Source: Pseudomonadota bacterium
GTDB taxonomy: Bacteria > Pseudomonadota > Alphaproteobacteria > Sphingomonadales > Sphingomonadaceae
Assembly: GCA_020160755.1 (NCBI GenBank)
Contig: JAIUPN010000001.1
Location: 620,001 to 684,000 of the forward strand
DNA length: 64,000 nt
Direction of reading: 5' to 3'
Part shown: positions 16,817 through 28,052 of the stretch, one piece after another
Layout of the letters: every line of letters starts with the position of its first letter
Position numbering within the stretch: the stretch's first letter is position 1
Translations under genes and position numbers: made by a program
The notes under the pieces: model-generated
Told to the model about the DNA's origin: nothing
The model's database searches: none
Seen by the model: only the letters and a program-made list of their open reading frames with translations

Positions 16817-17535
16817 CAGGCGCCGGTCCGGCTCCCCTTGCGCCGCGGCGCTTCATCATCGACGGCGGCGAGTTCGCGTTCCTCGAGCAATGCTTTCAGC
16901 TGCTTCTGCATCAGTTCGAGCTGGCACTGCAGGATTTCGACCTTCTGCGTCGCGGGGTCGAAAGTTTCGCTGCACGGCGTGCCATAGGGCACGAATTCGC
17001 GGGCATATTCGGTCGCGTCGAGCAGGGTCGAGCGCGCCGGGATGCCGACCATCACCGCGCCTTCGGGGACGTCCTTGGTCACCACCGCGTTCGCACCGAC
17101 GCGCGCCCGCGCGTTGACGGTCACGGGACCGAGGATCTGCGCGCCCGAGCCGACGATGACATCGTCGGCCAGCGTCGGGTGACGCTTGCCGCCGATCCCG
17201 TTCGCGGGGTCGGTTCCGCCAAGGGTAACGCCCTGATAGATGGAAACATTGTCGCCGATCTCGGCGGTCTCGCCGATGACGACGCCAAAGCCGTGGTCGA
17301 TGAAGAGGTGGCGGCCGATCTGCGCGCCGGGGTGGATGTCGATCGCGGTCAGGAAACGCGACAGGTGATTGACGAAGCGCGCGAGGAAGAACAGCCGCGC
17401 CTCGAACAGCCAGTGCGCGATGCGATGCATACCCACCGCCACAAGGCCCGGATAGAGCAGAATTTCCCAACGCGACCGCGGCGCCGGATCGCGCGCCTTG
17501 ATCGAATCGAGATAGGCGACCAGCCCGTTGAACAT
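16816..17535 (-). CDS. cysE: Serine O-acetyltransferase (EpsC/CysE type)
   Basis: 239 residues from ATG 17535. It makes O-acetylserine from serine and acetyl-CoA, the first step of cysteine synthesis. The hexapeptide-repeat region is clear: IDIHPGAQIGRHLFIDHGFG, VVIGETAEIGDNVSIYQGVT, LGGTDPANGIGGKRHPTLAD and GANAVVTKDVPEG. The catalytic His lies in IDHGFG. After about residue 190 there is an extra helical tail with Gln/Leu/Glu-rich sequence (LQCQLELMQKQLKALLEERE), probably a coiled coil. It overlaps DUF2794 by one base. Confidence 0.93.
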   Translation of the reverse strand: MFNGLVAYLDSIKARDPAPRSRWEILLYPGLVAVGMHRIAHWLFEARLFFLARFVNHLSRFLTAIDIHPGAQIGRHLFIDHGFGVVIGETAEIGDNVSIYQGVTLGGTDPANGIGGKRHPTLADDVIVGSGAQILGPVTVNARARVGANAVVTKDVPEGAVMVGIPARSTLLDATEYAREFVPYGTPCSETFDPATQKVEILQCQLELMQKQLKALLEERELAAVDDEAPRRKGSRTGA

Positions 17536-17619
17536 CGCATTGTCCCCTGCGACCCCGTTTGTTCTGCGCAAGATAGATGCTCGGGCGCGCCATTTCCACC
17601 CCCAGCGCATATTTAGTCG

Positions 17620-18219
17620 TCAGCGGCCGAAAAGGCCGATGCGCAGGAGGAGCAGGCCTTCGCCGCGCAGATGCCGCTCGCCATCGTGGCCAGCGATCGA
17701 CGCGGCCCAGCGATCGAGCATCAGGAGAGCGCGGTTTCCGCCGAAATCGCCGCGGGGCGGCGTAGCGGAATTTTTGGCGTCGTCCAAAAGGCGGCGCGCC
17801 GCGGGTTCGGCCTCGACGACACCGGCGCCCCAGACGAGGCCCCAGCGCTTCGCGCCCGCCGCGTCGCCGCCGGACAGCGCGAACAACTGCCCGCCGAAGC
17901 TTTCGGAGGCCATGCGACGCTCGTCATCACTCTCGGCAAGCAGCATCGCTTCGGCGGCATCGACCAGCACGTCGAGCCCGCCCTGCCCCGCCCATGTCGC
18001 CTGAAGCTCGGCCAGCAGCGGCTCGCCCTTCGGCAGCGCATCGGGATCGCTCGCGATCATCGCCGCCATGTCGCGCCACCAGGCGAGCTTGATCTGTCCG
18101 ATCAGCGGCTCGCGCGCGTCGATCAGCAGCTTGGTCAACCGCGCCGCGAGCCCCCACAGCGCCGCCATGGCCGCGCGCCGCACTTGCGGTACGGCGACCA
18201 TGACGCGCGGATCGCGCAT
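17620..18219 (-). CDS. Squalene/phytoene synthase-like protein
   Basis: 199 residues. The region LTKLLIDAREPLIGQIKLAW and WRDMAAM matches the N-terminal helix pattern of the squalene/phytoene synthase superfamily as found in short sphingomonad homologues. The second Asp-rich motif of true synthases is not clear, so activity is doubtful. Coding-like sequence (DPETAFYPD) continues in frame upstream of ATG 18219 without a standard start codon, so the true start may be non-canonical. It follows pdhB closely on the same strand. Confidence 0.6.
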   Translation of the reverse strand: MRDPRVMVAVPQVRRAAMAALWGLAARLTKLLIDAREPLIGQIKLAWWRDMAAMIASDPDALPKGEPLLAELQATWAGQGGLDVLVDAAEAMLLAESDDERRMASESFGGQLFALSGGDAAGAKRWGLVWGAGVVEAEPAARRLLDDAKNSATPPRGDFGGNRALLMLDRWAASIAGHDGERHLRGEGLLLLRIGLFGR

Positions 18220-18247
18220 GTCGGGATAGAAAGCCGTCTCCGGATCG

Positions 18248-19627
18248 TCAGGCGCGATTGCGGACCGCCTTCACGGCCGCGACAACGCGCGGCGTATCGA
18301 CAAGCGCGGCCTTTTCGAGATTGTGCGCATAGGGCAGCGGCACATCCTCGTTGCACACGCGCATGACGGGCGCGTCGAGATCGTCGAAGCCATGCTCCAT
18401 CGCGACCATCGCAAGCTCGCTGGCGATCGAGCAGACCGGCCAGCCTTCCTCGACGACGACCAGATGGTTCGTCTTCTTGAGGCTCGCCAGCACCGTCGCG
18501 GTGTCGAGCGGACGCAGCGTGCGCAGATCGATGACCTCGGCGTCAATGCCCTCGCCCGCGAGCTGGTCGGCGGCTTCGAGCGCCAGCCCGACGCCGATCG
18601 AATAGCTGACGATCGTGACATCGCTGCCCTGACGCATCACCCGCGCCTTGCCGATCGGCAGGACATGGTCGGCAAGGTCTGGGACATCGAAGCTGCGGCC
18701 GTAAAGCAGCTCGTTTTCGAGGAAGACGACGGGATCTTCGGTGCGGATCGCGGCCTTCATCAGCCCCTTGGCATCGGCGGCGTCATAGGGCGCGATCACG
18801 ATCAGGCCGGGGACGTTCGCATACCAGGGCGCGTAGTTCTGGCTGTGCTGCGCGCCGACGCGCGCCGCGGCGCCGTTCGGGCCGCGGAACACGATCGGAC
18901 AGCGCATCTGGCCGCCCGACATATAGTTGGTCTTCGCCGCCGAGTTGATGATGTGGTCGATCGCCTGCATCGCGAAGTTGAAGGTCATGAATTCGATGAT
19001 CGGCTTGAGGCCGCCCATCGCCGCGCCCGCGCCGAGACCGGCAAAGCCATATTCGGTGATCGGCGTGTCGACGACGCGCTGTGCGCCGAATTCCTCGAGC
19101 AGGCCCTGCGTCACCTTGTACGCGCCCTGATATTCGGCGACTTCCTCGCCCATCACGAAGACGCGGTCGTCGGCGCGCATTTCCTCGGCCATCGCGTCGC
19201 GCAGCGCTTCGCGGACGGTCAGGCGGACCATCGCGGTGCCTGCGGGGATCGCGGGGTCCGATGCGCGCTCGGCAGCGGCGGGGGCGGCAGCCGGAGCCAC
19301 CGCAGGCGCGGGTGCCGGGGCGTCGGCCTTCGGTTCCGGCGCTGCGGCGGGTGCGGGCGCAGGCGCCGGAGCGGTCGCCTCTTCGCCCTCGCCCGTGATC
19401 GTCGCGATCACGGTGCCGACCTTCACATTGTCGGTGCCCTCGGCAACGAGGATCTGGCCGATCGTGCCCTCATCGATGGCTTCGAATTCCATCGTCGCCT
19501 TGTCGGTTTCGATCTCGGCAAGAATGTCGCCCGACTTGACCGTGTCGCCTTCCTTGACGAGCCACTTGGCGAGCGTGCCTTCTTCCATCGTCGGCGACAG
19601 CGCCGGCATCTTCAATTCGATGGCCAT
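18248..19627 (-). CDS. pdhB: Pyruvate dehydrogenase E1 beta subunit with N-terminal lipoyl domain
   Basis: 459 residues from ATG 19627. The first 78 residues are a biotinyl/lipoyl domain ([20 protein letters not shown]; lipoylated Lys in [13 protein letters not shown]). An Ala/Pro-rich linker of about 60 residues follows, then the transketolase-like E1-beta domain ([55 protein letters not shown]). A lipoyl domain on E1-beta is typical of alphaproteobacteria. With PdhA it decarboxylates pyruvate. It follows pdhA after one base and precedes the squalene-synthase-like gene. Confidence 0.96.
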   Translation of the reverse strand: MAIELKMPALSPTMEEGTLAKWLVKEGDTVKSGDILAEIETDKATMEFEAIDEGTIGQILVAEGTDNVKVGTVIATITGEGEEATAPAPAPAPAAAPEPKADAPAPAPAVAPAAAPAAAERASDPAIPAGTAMVRLTVREALRDAMAEEMRADDRVFVMGEEVAEYQGAYKVTQGLLEEFGAQRVVDTPITEYGFAGLGAGAAMGGLKPIIEFMTFNFAMQAIDHIINSAAKTNYMSGGQMRCPIVFRGPNGAAARVGAQHSQNYAPWYANVPGLIVIAPYDAADAKGLMKAAIRTEDPVVFLENELLYGRSFDVPDLADHVLPIGKARVMRQGSDVTIVSYSIGVGLALEAADQLAGEGIDAEVIDLRTLRPLDTATVLASLKKTNHLVVVEEGWPVCSIASELAMVAMEHGFDDLDAPVMRVCNEDVPLPYAHNLEKAALVDTPRVVAAVKAVRNRA

Positions 19628-19628
19628 C

Positions 19629-20717
19629 TCAATATTGCTCCACCAGCACGTCGGTATACAGTTCATGAAGTTCGGGTTCGGGCGCGCTTTCCGCAAAGTC
19701 GGCCGAATCCGCAACGATCTGACGGATTTCCTTGTCGATATCCTTGATCTTGTCCTCGCTGACGCCAGCGTCGGTCATCAGCTTCTTCAGATGTTCGATC
19801 GCATCCGACTTGTCGCGCACCGCCTGCACTTCCTCGCGGCTGCGATATTTGGCGGGGTCGGACATAGAGTGGCCGCGATAGCGATAGGTCTTGAGTTCCA
19901 TCAGCACCGGCCCCTTGCCCGCGCGCACCCATTCGAGCGCTGCTTCGGCGGCGCCGCGCACCGCGAGCACGTCCATGCCGTCGACCTGCATCCCCGGGAT
20001 GCGGAAGCTTTCGCCGCGACGATAGAGCTGATCCTCCGCCGACGAACGGTTGACCGAGGTCCCCATCGCGTACTGGTTGTTCTCGATCACGAAGATGATC
20101 GGCAGCTTCCACAGCTCGGCCATGTTGAAGCTTTCGTAGACCTGCCCCTGGTTCGAGGCGCCGTCGCCGAAATAGGCCATCGCCACGCCGCCGTCGCCGC
20201 GATATTTGTGCGCGAAGGCGAGCCCCGTGCCGAGCGACACCTGCGCCCCGACGATGCCGTGGCCGCCATAGAATTTATGCTCGACGCTGAACATGTGCAT
20301 CGACCCGCCCTTGCCGCGCGAGATACCCGCGGCGCGGCCGGTCAGCTCGGCCATGATCACCTTCGGATCGATCCCGTATGCCAGCATATGGCCATGGTCG
20401 CGGTAACCGGTGATCACGCTGTCCTTGTCGCCGTCGAGCGCCGACTGGAGGCCCACCGCCACGGCTTCCTGACCGATATAGAGGTGGCAGAAACCGCCGA
20501 TCAGGCCGAGGCCGTAAAGTTGCCCCGCCTTTTCCTCGAAGCGGCGGATGAGCAGCATCTCGCGATAGAATTTTTCCAGCTCTTCGGGCGTCGCGTCATA
20601 GGGAACGGGATCGCGCGGTTGCTCGCGGTTGGTCGCGGCGGCCGGGGTGGATGCAGTCTTTTTCGGCGCGGCGGATGCGCGCGCGGGAGCTTTGGCCAAG
20701 GGAGGTTTCCTTTGCAT
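19629..20717 (-). CDS. pdhA: Pyruvate dehydrogenase E1 alpha subunit
   Basis: 362 residues from ATG 20717. The N-terminal 35 residues are Ala/Lys/Pro-rich and probably disordered. The thiamine-diphosphate fold carries the GDG...N motif [20 protein letters not shown], followed by [12 protein letters not shown] and the phosphorylation-loop-like [11 protein letters not shown]. It forms the E1 heterotetramer with PdhB, feeding acetyl-CoA into the citric acid cycle. Order ftsB-pdhA-pdhB, with eno further upstream, is common in alphaproteobacteria. Confidence 0.96.
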   Translation of the reverse strand: MQRKPPLAKAPARASAAPKKTASTPAAATNREQPRDPVPYDATPEELEKFYREMLLIRRFEEKAGQLYGLGLIGGFCHLYIGQEAVAVGLQSALDGDKDSVITGYRDHGHMLAYGIDPKVIMAELTGRAAGISRGKGGSMHMFSVEHKFYGGHGIVGAQVSLGTGLAFAHKYRGDGGVAMAYFGDGASNQGQVYESFNMAELWKLPIIFVIENNQYAMGTSVNRSSAEDQLYRRGESFRIPGMQVDGMDVLAVRGAAEAALEWVRAGKGPVLMELKTYRYRGHSMSDPAKYRSREEVQAVRDKSDAIEHLKKLMTDAGVSEDKIKDIDKEIRQIVADSADFAESAPEPELHELYTDVLVEQY

Positions 20718-20842
20718 TTAGCCGTTACGGCAAGGCCCCCTATAGGAGAGCCGCGCCGCACTTGGCAACGCCCACCATCGGCATCGCGCCGGCCAACCTA
20801 CGTATGCAGCAAAAGGCGCAGCAACGCCGCGCCAAACGGCGC

Positions 20843-21169
20843 TCAGCGCTTCGCTTCGGGTTCCATCGGGATGATCACCTCGTCGGGATGATAGGCGCCG
20901 AGCTTCTCGCGGACATATTCCTCCGCAAGGTCGGGATCGACGCGTCGGCGGTCGAGCAGGTTGACGCGATTCTGAAGCTCATGCTCCTTCTTCGCGAGTT
21001 CGCTCAGCACGACGCGCTTCTTCTCGACCGACTGGCCATATTCGCCCCACGCGTACAGCCCGGTCGGCCCGAAGATCGCATAGCCGAGCATCGCCAGCAC
21101 CGCGATCACCGCGAGCGCCGGACCGGTCGCCCGGCTCATCGATTTGCGGAATTTGTGGCGCTGCGTCAT
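20843..21169 (-). CDS. ftsB: Septum formation initiator, FtsB/DivIC family
   Basis: 108 residues from ATG 21169, chosen over an earlier in-frame start because it gives a short basic N-terminus before the single membrane helix (ALAVIAVLAMLGYAIFG). A coiled coil follows (VEKKRVVLSELAKKEHELQN) and then the family motif DPDLAEEYVREKLGAYHPDE. It acts in the divisome with FtsL and FtsQ at the inner membrane. It lies between eno and pdhA on the same strand. Confidence 0.88.
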   Translation of the reverse strand: MTQRHKFRKSMSRATGPALAVIAVLAMLGYAIFGPTGLYAWGEYGQSVEKKRVVLSELAKKEHELQNRVNLLDRRRVDPDLAEEYVREKLGAYHPDEVIIPMEPEAKR

Positions 21170-21231
21170 CCCGGCCCTTGAATCAGAGTTGATACTTGGC
21201 GTCAAGGCGTCACGCCCGCATCAGCCAAAAA

Positions 21232-21259
21232 CATCACCCCGGCGTTCGCCGGGATGATG
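21232..21259. repeat. Short extragenic palindrome
   Basis: The arms catcaccccggcg and cgccgggatgatg pair with one mismatch around a two-base loop. It lies between ftsB and eno and belongs to the common 'cgttcgccggga' type of alphaproteobacterial extragenic palindromes. It may also act as a weak terminator for eno. Confidence 0.6.
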
Positions 21260-21287
21260 GACAGGAGATGGCGCTTTTCGCTTTGCG

Positions 21288-23313
<2,026 letters not shown>

Positions 23314-23320
23314 CCGGACC

Positions 23321-23785
23321 TTGTCATCACCCGATCCGAACACCCCCGCGCCCGACGGGCGCCGCTTTGACGGCGTAAGCCACGGCTACGCGCCCGACGG
23401 GCGTCCCGAGACGGCGCCTCCGGTTCCGCTTGAAAAGATTGTCGGCGATGTCGTCGACAATCTCTCGGCGACCGCACGGGCGGAACTGGCGCTGCTCGAA
23501 GCGCGCGGCGAACTGGCGCTGCACGGCGCCAGCTGGACCGCCGCATGGGGGACGATCGCGGCGTGCGCGGTCGGTATCGCGATGCTCGCGCTTGCCTTCG
23601 GGGCGATCCTCGCGCTGGCGCCGCATGTCGGGCCGTTCGTCGCGACGCTGATCGTCGTGGCGATCCTGCTCGCCGTTGCCGGCTTTGCCGGGTGGCGCGC
23701 GCAGCGCAGCTACGGCGACATCCGCACCGCACTGCGGCGCGACCTGACGAACGAAGGAATCGACCCCGATGCCGCGGACGCGTAA
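23321..23785 (+). CDS. Phage-holin-family (DUF1469/YqjE-like) membrane protein
   Basis: 154 residues with a TTG start at 23321, eight bases after the previous stop; no ATG fits. Two adjacent membrane helices (AAWGTIAACAVGIAMLALAF and FVATLIVVAILLAVAGFAGW) sit after an amphipathic helix (TARAELALLEARGELALHGA). This layout matches DUF1469/YqjE, which usually follows yqjD. The name 'holin' is historical; no phage is here. Overlaps the next gene by 17 bases. Confidence 0.75.
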   Translation: MSSPDPNTPAPDGRRFDGVSHGYAPDGRPETAPPVPLEKIVGDVVDNLSATARAELALLEARGELALHGASWTAAWGTIAACAVGIAMLALAFGAILALAPHVGPFVATLIVVAILLAVAGFAGWRAQRSYGDIRTALRRDLTNEGIDPDAADA

Positions 23786-24158
23786 TCGCCTGATCGCCGC
23801 CGCGCGCCGCTCGATGCTCCAGCGCGCCGAGCTCCATCGCCGGCTCGACGTTGCGAAAGCCGCGCTCAAGCCCTGCGCGCTCGTCGACCGCGGCAAATAC
23901 CGGATCGGTGAGAAGGTCGACGATGCCGCGCACGTCGTGCAGGAGCAGTTTCGTAACAACCGCCTGCCGATCGCGATCGCGGCGGCGGCTGGTATCGCCT
24001 GGCTGCTGCGCGACCCGATCAGGGAACATGCGCCCCGGCTGACGCGCAAGATCCAGGATCTGGCGGCGGACGTCGCCGATCATTTCCGTTCGGCCGACGA
24101 ACCGGCGGACGAAGACGAAATCGAAATATTGGAGGAAGAGAATGAAGCCGTTCGGTGA
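23769..24158 (+). CDS. Small membrane protein of the DUF883/YqjE cluster
   Basis: 129 residues. A basic N-terminal helix (RNRLIAAARRSMLQRAELHR) precedes an amphipathic region and a short hydrophobic segment (NRLPIAIAAAAGIAWLL). The C-terminus is very acidic (EPADEDEIEILEEENEA). The position after a YqjE-like gene suggests a YqjK/DUF3618-type role, but similarity is weak. It overlaps both neighbours, by 17 bases at each end, so all four genes form one operon. Confidence 0.65.
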   Translation: MPRTRNRLIAAARRSMLQRAELHRRLDVAKAALKPCALVDRGKYRIGEKVDDAAHVVQEQFRNNRLPIAIAAAAGIAWLLRDPIREHAPRLTRKIQDLAADVADHFRSADEPADEDEIEILEEENEAVR

Positions 24159-24510
24159 AACCGCCCGCGAGACGCGTGCCAAAGCGAGTGAACTTGCGGA
24201 GAAAACCGCCGAAAATGCGCGGCTGACCGCCGAGGCGGCAAAGGCGCGTATCCAGGATGGCTATGGCCGCGCCCGCGCCGCGACCGAAGATTTCGCAGCA
24301 AAGGCCAGCGAACAGGCCGGCGTCGCGCGCGAAGCGGCGGGCGAGGCCTTCGAAAAGGGCAAGGCGCAGGCGAAGCGCGCGAACAGCAAGCTCAAGGACG
24401 CGGCGGAGAAACAGCCGCTGGCGCTCGTCGCCGGCGCGGTTGCGATCGGCGCGCTGCTCGGGTCCCTTCTGCCGAAGTCCGGTTCGAACGGCCGCAAGGG
24501 CGAGGACTGA
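24142..24510 (+). CDS. Second DUF883/YqjD-like protein
   Basis: 122 residues, nearly entirely helical with an 11-residue-like Ala/Lys/Glu repeat (AEKTAENARLTAEAAKARIQ, AGVAREAAGEAFEKGKAQAK) as in LEA-like or apolipoprotein-like proteins. The hydrophobic C-terminus QPLALVAGAVAIGALLGSLL is a tail anchor like that of the first gene of the cluster. Likely a stress or stationary-phase envelope protein. Starts 17 bases inside the previous gene. Confidence 0.68.
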   Translation: MKPFGETARETRAKASELAEKTAENARLTAEAAKARIQDGYGRARAATEDFAAKASEQAGVAREAAGEAFEKGKAQAKRANSKLKDAAEKQPLALVAGAVAIGALLGSLLPKSGSNGRKGED

Positions 24511-24592
24511 GCCGGACTTGCCGTAAGGGCAAAGCGCTGGTAGGGGCCGCGCCTTCTCCCCTCCCCCGTGCTAGCCCGCAAGGAAAGCAACC

Positions 24593-24808
24593 ATGAGCAA
24601 ATTGCATCTCGTGTTCGGCGGACGCGTCACCGATCCGCAAGGTCTCGACTTCGTCGACCTGCACAATCTCGACGTCGTCGGCCTGTTCCCCGACTATAAG
24701 GCGGCCGAAAAGGCGTGGCGCAGCGCCGCGCAGCGCACCGTCGACGACGCCGAAATGAAATATGTCGTCGTCCACCTGCACAAGCTGCTGCAGCCCGACG
24801 CGGAATAA
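24593..24808 (+). CDS. DUF4170 family protein
   Basis: 71 residues. The family pattern is visible: LHLVFGGRVTDPQGLDFVDL, VVGLFPDYKAAEKAWRSAAQ, RTVDDAEMKYVVVHLHKLL. DUF4170 proteins are short, soluble and widespread in alphaproteobacteria; their role is unknown. A good site (aaggaaag) precedes ATG 24593. A terminator follows directly. Confidence 0.88.
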   Translation: MSKLHLVFGGRVTDPQGLDFVDLHNLDVVGLFPDYKAAEKAWRSAAQRTVDDAEMKYVVVHLHKLLQPDAE

Positions 24809-24817
24809 TCCGAATTC

Positions 24818-24844
24818 GACGGCCCTTCGGGGCCGTCCTTTTAT
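24818..24844 (+). terminator. Rho-independent terminator after the DUF4170 gene
   Basis: An 8-bp stem (gacggccc / gggccgtc) with loop ttcg is followed by cctttta. It lies ten bases after the stop codon and ends at the tail of the convergent complex I gene. Confidence 0.8.
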
Positions 24845-25122
24845 CAGCGAAAATTGTCGGCGTAGGCCTGAATCTTCAGCGTGCGCACCGGCGTCGGCGT
24901 AATCTCGACCTCGATCCCTTCGCGCTCCGCATAGGCGACCGCTTCTTCGCGGCTCGCAAAGGCGAGGCGAAGCTGGCGCTGCGTGTCGCCGCTGCCCGCC
25001 CACCCCATCAGCGGATCGGCCTTGCGCGCCTCGGCGGGGGCGAACTCCAGCACCCAGCGCTGCGTCCCGGCACGCCCCGACTGCATGGCATTCTTGGGCT
25101 TCTGGAAAATACGCGCTTTCAT
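24844..25122 (-). CDS. NADH dehydrogenase accessory subunit, NDUFS4-like (ETC complex I subunit)
   Basis: 92 residues from ATG 25122. The family pattern is clear: ARIFQKPKNAMQSGRAGTQR, WVLEFAPAEARKADPLMGWAGSGDT in two parts, then FASREEAVAYAEREGIEVEI. Alphaproteobacterial complex I has this 18-kDa-subunit homologue, shared with mitochondria. The gene is not in a nuo operon here, which is usual. It ends at the terminator of the convergent DUF4170 gene. Confidence 0.9.
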   Translation of the reverse strand: MKARIFQKPKNAMQSGRAGTQRWVLEFAPAEARKADPLMGWAGSGDTQRQLRLAFASREEAVAYAEREGIEVEITPTPVRTLKIQAYADNFR

Positions 25123-25191
25123 CGGGGTCGTCCTGTGTAACCGGGGCCTGTGCCGTCGCCTTAGCGCCAAGCGGCGCGTGCGGAAAGAGGG

Positions 25192-27657
25192 CTATTGCCC
25201 ATCGCGGCGCGCTTGTGCTGCTTTCGTCATCAATGTCGGGCGCGCATTCGCCGGATCGTCGGGCCAGCTATGCTTGGGGTAGCGCCCGCGCATCTCGCGC
25301 GCCACATCGTGCCAGCTCCCACCCCAGAACGAGACGAGGTCGCGCGTCGTCTGGATCGGCCGGTGCGCGGGCGAGGTCAGCGCGAGCACCAGCGGCACCG
25401 GCGGATCGCCGATCGTGGGGTGGCGCGCGAGCCCGAACAGTTCCTGCACGCGGACGCTGACCGTCGGCCCGCCGTCGGCGCCATAGTCGATCGCATGGCG
25501 GCTGCCCGCAGGGGTCGTGTAATCGGCGGGCGCATGTTTTTCGAGCAGCTGCCGCGCCGGCCAGTCGAGCAGCCCGGTCAGCGCGTCGGCCAGTCGGCGG
25601 TCGCCGATGTCGCGGAGCCCGCGGCACGCGGGCAGCAAAGGCTCGAGCCAGATTTCGAGGCTGTCGGCGAGCGCGCCGGTCGACAGCGTGTCGATACCGG
25701 CGAAGGACGCGCGCTGGCGAAGCGCCTGCGACGCTGGTCCCCAGCCGATCAACCCCAGCCCCTTGCCGCGCACCGCCGCCATCCGCACCGCGACGTCATC
25801 CCCGGCGTTGTCGCTCCGCCCCGCCTGCCCGCTCGCCAGCGCGATCGCGCCGAGCCGCCGTTCGCGGCGATGATCGACGCGGTCGTTTGCGCTGTCATAA
25901 CGGCTCGCCGAATGCTGGACGATGCGCCCTTCGAACAGCGCATCGACCTCGGCCTGTTCGATCGGCGCGGCGGCGAGGGTGCGCACCCCTGCGGCGTGAC
26001 CCTGCGCATCGGCGATCGCGAGCCATTCGCTGTTCGCGAGTGGATCGACCGGATCGATGCGATAGGCGCGGCCGCCGACGCTCAGATACTCGCCGCGCTG
26101 CCCGGCGCGCTGGCGGGCGACGCGGTCGGGCCAGGCGGTGGCGATCCAGCCGCCGATCGAACGCGGCGCAAGGTCGCCTACCCCCGCCGCCAGCCTTTCC
26201 CCGATGGTCGCCAGCCGCCGCGCAAGGCGTCCCGCGCCTTCGGACCGGTCGCCCTTCTGCCCGCGCCAGCGCCCAAGGCGCGCCTCGACATCGACGCCGC
26301 GCCCGCCGAGACCGGGTTCGGTGAGCAATACCGCGAGCCGCCCCGCCGTCTCGGCCTCCCCCGCGCGCGCCGCGTCGAGCAGCATATGCGCGAGCGGCAC
26401 CGGCAACGGGATCGCCGCGAGCGCCTTGCCGTGTGGGGTGATGCGGCCATCGTCGGCGAGCGCGCCGATCGCCTGCAATCGCGTCTTCGCTTCCACAATC
26501 GCCGCGGGCGACGGCGGATCGAGCCAGCCCAATTGGCGCGGGTCGATGATGCCCCAGCTCGCGCAATCGAGCACGACGGGCATCAGGTCGTTTTCATGGA
26601 TTTCGGGCGGATCGAAGGGCGGCATACCAGCGGTGGCCGCGGCTTCCCACAGACGATAGGCGGCCCCCGGCCCCTGCCGTGCGGCGCGCCCCGCGCGCTG
26701 CGTCGCCGACGCCTGGCTCGCGCGCTCGGTGACGAGGCGGGCAATCCCCGCCGCCTTGTCGAAGCGCGGGCGTCGCGACAGCCCGGCGTCGATGACGATG
26801 CGCACGCCGTCGATCGTCAGGCTGGTTTCGGCGATGCTCGTCGCGAGGATCAGCTTGCGCCGCCCGTCGGGATCGCGAACGAGCGCCTTGCGCTGAAGTG
26901 CCGGGTCGATCTGACCGTGCAGCCGGTGGACCGCGAGCGGCAGGCGCGAATCCTCCACCGCGGTGGCGGCGCGTTCGATGTCGGCGGCGCCGGGCAGGAA
27001 GGCGAGCATGTCGCCTTCGGGCTCTTCGGCGAGCGCCTGCCGCACCGCACCCAGCACCGACGCTTCGAGCCGGTCCTCGGTGCGGCGCCCGATATGGCGG
27101 AGGTCGAGCGGCCAGATCTTGCCCTCGCTTTTCACCACCGGCGCGTCGCCGAGCAGGGCGCCGAAGCGCGCGCCGTCGAGCGTCGCCGACATCGCGACGA
27201 GGCGGAGGTCGTCGCGGAGGCCCTGTTGCGCGTCGATCGCCAGCGCGAGCGCGAAATCGCCGTCGAGGCTGCGTTCATGGACTTCGTCGAACAGCACCGC
27301 CGATACGCCCGATAGTTCGGGGTCGGCGAGGATGCGGTTGCGGAACAGGCCGGGCGTCATCACCAGCAGCCGCGTCGCCGCCGACTGCTTGCTGTCGAGG
27401 CGCGTCGCATAGCCTACGCGCCCGCCGACCGCCTCGCCCATTTCCTCGGCGATCCGCTCAGCCGCGCCGCGCGCCGCGAGGCGACGGGGCGACAGCAGCC
27501 ACACCGCGCCCTTGCACCAGGGCTGCTTCAATATTTCAGGCGCGACGCGCGTCGTCTTGCCCGCGCCCGGCGGCGCGACGACCACGGCGTTGGGCTTGAG
27601 CAGAAGCGCCGCCATGATATCGGGCAGCACCGCATCGATCGGCAGCGGCTGCATCAT
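25192..27657 (-). CDS. hrpB: ATP-dependent helicase HrpB
   Basis: 821 residues. DEAH/DExH-type helicase motifs are in order: Walker A PPGAGKTTR, LSPRRLAARGAAERIA, VMTPGLFRNRIL, Walker B DEVHERSLD, SATLDGARFG, ATSIAETSLTIDGVRIVIDA and QRAGRAAR. A helicase-associated domain and a long HrpB-specific C-terminus follow (VSVRVQELFGLARHPTIGDP, then SPAHRPIQTTRDLVSFW). It is a putative RNA helicase of unknown target. ATG 27657 overlaps the stop of the DUF1801 gene by four bases (ATGA). Confidence 0.95.
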   Translation of the reverse strand: MMQPLPIDAVLPDIMAALLLKPNAVVVAPPGAGKTTRVAPEILKQPWCKGAVWLLSPRRLAARGAAERIAEEMGEAVGGRVGYATRLDSKQSAATRLLVMTPGLFRNRILADPELSGVSAVLFDEVHERSLDGDFALALAIDAQQGLRDDLRLVAMSATLDGARFGALLGDAPVVKSEGKIWPLDLRHIGRRTEDRLEASVLGAVRQALAEEPEGDMLAFLPGAADIERAATAVEDSRLPLAVHRLHGQIDPALQRKALVRDPDGRRKLILATSIAETSLTIDGVRIVIDAGLSRRPRFDKAAGIARLVTERASQASATQRAGRAARQGPGAAYRLWEAAATAGMPPFDPPEIHENDLMPVVLDCASWGIIDPRQLGWLDPPSPAAIVEAKTRLQAIGALADDGRITPHGKALAAIPLPVPLAHMLLDAARAGEAETAGRLAVLLTEPGLGGRGVDVEARLGRWRGQKGDRSEGAGRLARRLATIGERLAAGVGDLAPRSIGGWIATAWPDRVARQRAGQRGEYLSVGGRAYRIDPVDPLANSEWLAIADAQGHAAGVRTLAAAPIEQAEVDALFEGRIVQHSASRYDSANDRVDHRRERRLGAIALASGQAGRSDNAGDDVAVRMAAVRGKGLGLIGWGPASQALRQRASFAGIDTLSTGALADSLEIWLEPLLPACRGLRDIGDRRLADALTGLLDWPARQLLEKHAPADYTTPAGSRHAIDYGADGGPTVSVRVQELFGLARHPTIGDPPVPLVLALTSPAHRPIQTTRDLVSFWGGSWHDVAREMRGRYPKHSWPDDPANARPTLMTKAAQARRDGQ

Positions 27658-28040
27658 GTTCGCGCCGCGGGATTGCCCAGTTCGATGTTGAGGCGAAAGG
27701 CTTCTGCGGCAAGGCGCGACACCTCTTCGGCCGTTACCCCGATCGCCTCGCTCATGATCAGATTGCCGAGCTCATATTTGCCGCTCGCCTTGATGCGCGG
27801 ATCGACCGCGCGCAGCCTTTTGCCGCGCCAGAAGCCGAGCAGCACGCGATGCTCCTCGGCGCGGATCAGGATGCACGGACCGTTCGCCATGAAGACGAGG
27901 TTGGTCCATTTGATCGTTTCTTCGAAGCCAGCGGCCGCCAGAATCGCAGCGCGCATCATCTCGCAGCGTTCGCGCTGCCAGCCCGACAATGCAGCGATAT
28001 AGGCGTCGGGGCTCTCGGCGGCCGGACCCATCATCGCCAT
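27654..28040 (-). CDS. DUF1801 domain protein
   Basis: 128 residues. The fold pattern is that of DUF1801/YdhG-like proteins: DAYIAALSGWQRERCEMMRA, FEETIKWTNLVFMANGPCIL, HRVLLGFWRGKRL and YELGNLIMSEAIGVTAEEVS. No catalytic role is known. The stop overlaps the hrpB start by four bases, which suggests translational coupling. It is followed upstream by the polyprenyl synthase gene on the same strand. Confidence 0.85.
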   Translation of the reverse strand: MAMMGPAAESPDAYIAALSGWQRERCEMMRAAILAAAGFEETIKWTNLVFMANGPCILIRAEEHRVLLGFWRGKRLRAVDPRIKASGKYELGNLIMSEAIGVTAEEVSRLAAEAFRLNIELGNPAART

Positions 28041-28052
28041 GCCCTGTTCCCC

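Noticed and set aside
23321..23785. Phage lysis gene (because of 'holin' family name)
   Set aside because: No endolysin or other phage genes adjacent; the family is chromosomal and belongs with DUF883 genes.
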